A stretch of DNA of 64,000 nt from Marivivens donghaensis. GTDB taxonomy: Bacteria; Pseudomonadota; Alphaproteobacteria; Rhodobacterales; Rhodobacteraceae. The position numbers and the translations under genes are program-made. The stretch is taken from the NCBI RefSeq assembly GCF_023541015.1, contig NZ_JALNPR010000003.1:349534-413533 (forward strand), read 5' to 3'. Below are positions 62,514 through 64,000 of this stretch, piece by piece. The notes beneath the pieces are model-generated. The model saw only the letters and a program-made list of their open reading frames with translations. It was not told where the DNA came from and did no database searches. Position 1 is the stretch's first letter, and each line of letters opens with the position of its first letter.

Positions 62514-63823
62514 TGATCAAACGTCCTCTTTCTCTTGTCGCGCGGATCGGCCTCTGGGTCAGCCTCATGGTCACCGTTTTATGGATCGGCGCGGCCATCG
62601 TGACCGTCCAGCAAATGTATCACGAGGTGAACGAGGGCTTTGACCGCGACCTGCGCACCGCAGCCGACCGCATTCTGCCCATCGTTTTGTATGAACATTT
62701 TGACGACCACGAAGACGACCGCCCCCGCGATCTAGGGCGACTGGATCATTCAGATGACGTGGAGTTTCAGATTATCCGCGGCCGCAGTGGCCTACTCCTG
62801 CGCTCTGAGGGTGCGAAGGCGATCGATTTTCCGACCCGCACAGGGTTTTCGGATGGGGACGGCTATCGGTTCTACGTGGCCCCCGAACGACGCGGCGCTG
62901 TGATTGCTGTGGCCCGTCCCTTGGATGCGCGCGAAGAAATCCTACACACTGCGATTACGGCGTTTTTGCTGCCGCTCCTCATTGTCGTGCCGCTCACGCT
63001 CGTGGCTATATATTATGCCGTTCGGCGCGGGCTCGTCCCGCTTGGCCTCTTGCGCAAAGAGATTGAGACGCGCGGCCCTGCAAACCTCACCCCCGTCGAC
63101 ATCGCCGATCTACCGCGTGAATTGAAACCGATGGTCGACGGCACGAACCGCATGATGGAGCGCCTCAACGCAGGCTTTGCCGCTGAACGTGACTTTGCCG
63201 CCAATGCCGCCCACGAATTGCGCACCCCTGTCGCGGGCGCCATTGCACAAGCGCAACGTCTGCAGGCGGAAAGCAAAGACACTGTCGCCGTCGCACGGGC
63301 CAAAGAGATTGAAACCACGCTTAAACGCCTGAACCGCTACGCCGAAAAGCTGATGCAAATGGCCCGCGCAGAAGGAGCAAAGCTCCGCGTTGAAGAGTCG
63401 ATGGATGCGGCCCTCGTCATCGGCATGATCGTGGATGACTTCAAACGGACCGAGCCTGAACTGGCCGTTCAGGTCAGCCTGCCCGACACTGCGGTTTTGA
63501 CCGACCTCGACCCTGATGCGCTGGGCATTGTGGTGCGGAACCTGATCGAAAACGCGCTGCGCTATCGGACAGAAGGCACCGAGATTTCCGTCACCCTCGA
63601 CGCAGATCACCGCCTCACCGTCGCCAACGATTGCCCTGTCGTCGATGCCGAAAAACTTGCCCGCTTGTCACAACGGTTCATTCGTGGCGGCGGCGCAGGC
63701 GACGGCACCGGCCTCGGCCTCTCTATCGTCCACATCATCGCAGAACGCAGCACCGCAGAGTTTTCCATCACCTCGCCACGATCTGGATCGGACCAAGGCT
63801 GCGAAGCGACGTTTACATTCTGA
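62513..63823 (+). CDS. Sensor histidine kinase with acidic/His-rich periplasmic sensor
   Basis: A 436-residue kinase: TM1 at about 10-32, periplasmic domain 33-148, TM2 at about 149-170, HAMP-like linker, HisKA with phospho-acceptor His234 in AANAAHELRTPVAG, and HATPase_c with N box NLIENALRY and G2 box GDGTGLGLSIVHII. The periplasmic domain has an unusual cluster of His and Asp/Glu at 61-83 (EHFDDHEDD, then LDHSDDVE), which could bind a divalent metal. Overall like QseC/PmrB kinases. Stop at 63823; translationally coupled to the regulator. Confidence 0.93.
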   Translation: MIKRPLSLVARIGLWVSLMVTVLWIGAAIVTVQQMYHEVNEGFDRDLRTAADRILPIVLYEHFDDHEDDRPRDLGRLDHSDDVEFQIIRGRSGLLLRSEGAKAIDFPTRTGFSDGDGYRFYVAPERRGAVIAVARPLDAREEILHTAITAFLLPLLIVVPLTLVAIYYAVRRGLVPLGLLRKEIETRGPANLTPVDIADLPRELKPMVDGTNRMMERLNAGFAAERDFAANAAHELRTPVAGAIAQAQRLQAESKDTVAVARAKEIETTLKRLNRYAEKLMQMARAEGAKLRVEESMDAALVIGMIVDDFKRTEPELAVQVSLPDTAVLTDLDPDALGIVVRNLIENALRYRTEGTEISVTLDADHRLTVANDCPVVDAEKLARLSQRFIRGGGAGDGTGLGLSIVHIIAERSTAEFSITSPRSGSDQGCEATFTF

Positions 63824-64000
63824 CGGATTGCGGCAGTGGACCACGTGTCAGGCGCAGAATAGTTGGACATTTGGGAAAGAAGTGGTGCCCCCACACGGTT
63901 AGACTTTGTGTTCTATTCCCGTTACAGGCACAACAAATCTGCTAACACTCTGATTTCATTACATAGGCTAATCCGTAGTTCATCACAATACGGCACATCT
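63824..64000. other. Right-edge intergenic sequence, more AT-rich than the rest
   Basis: The last 177 bp hold no frame I can support. Composition shifts toward AT after about 63900. There is no terminator with a clear T-run after the kinase stop, and no recognisable gene start before the edge. Confidence 0.5.

Noticed and set aside
1..64000. CRISPR arrays, insertion sequences, prophage or integrated element
   Set aside because: I saw no regularly spaced repeats, transposase or integrase frame, or direct-repeat att pair; the tRNA-Tyr 3' end has no second copy that I could find in the window.

Overview
The window looks like core chromosome of an alphaproteobacterium of the Rhodobacteraceae (Roseobacter group). 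The pointers are a C4-pathway 5-aminolevulinate synthase (hemA), a TRAP transporter, a reductive pyrimidine-degradation operon with a periplasmic-binding ABC importer, a complete ureDABCEFG set, an encoded CCA end on tRNA-Tyr, moderately high GC and dense same-strand operons. I see no insertion sequence, prophage, integrase or CRISPR array; most of the window is metabolic and cell-envelope housekeeping. The genus cannot be fixed from the sequence alone.

Layout. 1-12.5 kb: a C2-acid (glycolate/glyoxylate) block with a GlcD-type FAD oxidase subunit cut by the left edge, an IclR regulator, malate synthase G (glcB), a GlcG-like protein, a short membrane ORF, an amidase, a TRAP transporter (P, Q and M subunits), a glyoxylate reductase-like dehydrogenase, a tartronate-semialdehyde-reductase-like enzyme and an AEC permease. 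The same palindrome with a 5-bp spacer lies before glcD, before the TRAP operon and, degenerate, at the iclR start, so the IclR protein probably controls all three. 12.8-15.4 kb: cold-shock protein, small lipoprotein, sugar-dehydrogenase-like SDR, hisF-hisE. 15.4-24.5 kb: pyrimidine catabolism (preT, preA, carbamoyl-amino-acid amidohydrolase, dihydropyrimidinase) with an NMT1-type ABC importer and RutR-like operators. 24.9-31.6 kb: ispG, a RodZ-like protein, hemA, an M20 peptidase, a CoA-binding protein and rlmB. 31.7-37.3 kb: tRNA-Tyr, a GT-A-like protein, a CaiB/BaiF protein, and the ligase-associated helicase with pdeM. 37.3-44.6 kb: folD, fhs, a MOSC protein, tam, ftsH, tilS. 44.6-50.4 kb: the Tol-Pal system with ybgC. 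51-57.8 kb: urease and adenine deaminase. 58-63.8 kb: a redox module (DUF2271 protein, PepSY-flavodoxin-reductase fusion, ApbE) facing a two-component system.

How the parts work together. The nitrogen genes form a salvage theme: pyrimidine breakdown, urease and adenine deaminase all release ammonium. The C2-acid block can oxidise glycolate to glyoxylate and feed it to malate or glycerate. Tol-Pal, tilS and ftsH form one long leftward gene run for envelope and quality control. The most unusual part is the right end: the gap between the DUF2271-PepSY-ApbE operon and the two-component genes holds two CTGAAG-N5-CTGAAG tandem boxes in mirror orientation, the architecture expected of a PmrA/QseB-like response regulator that controls both directions. 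A 104-bp imperfect inverted repeat at 57.9 kb and a possible small RNA with its own terminator at 30.7 kb are the main unexplained non-coding structures.
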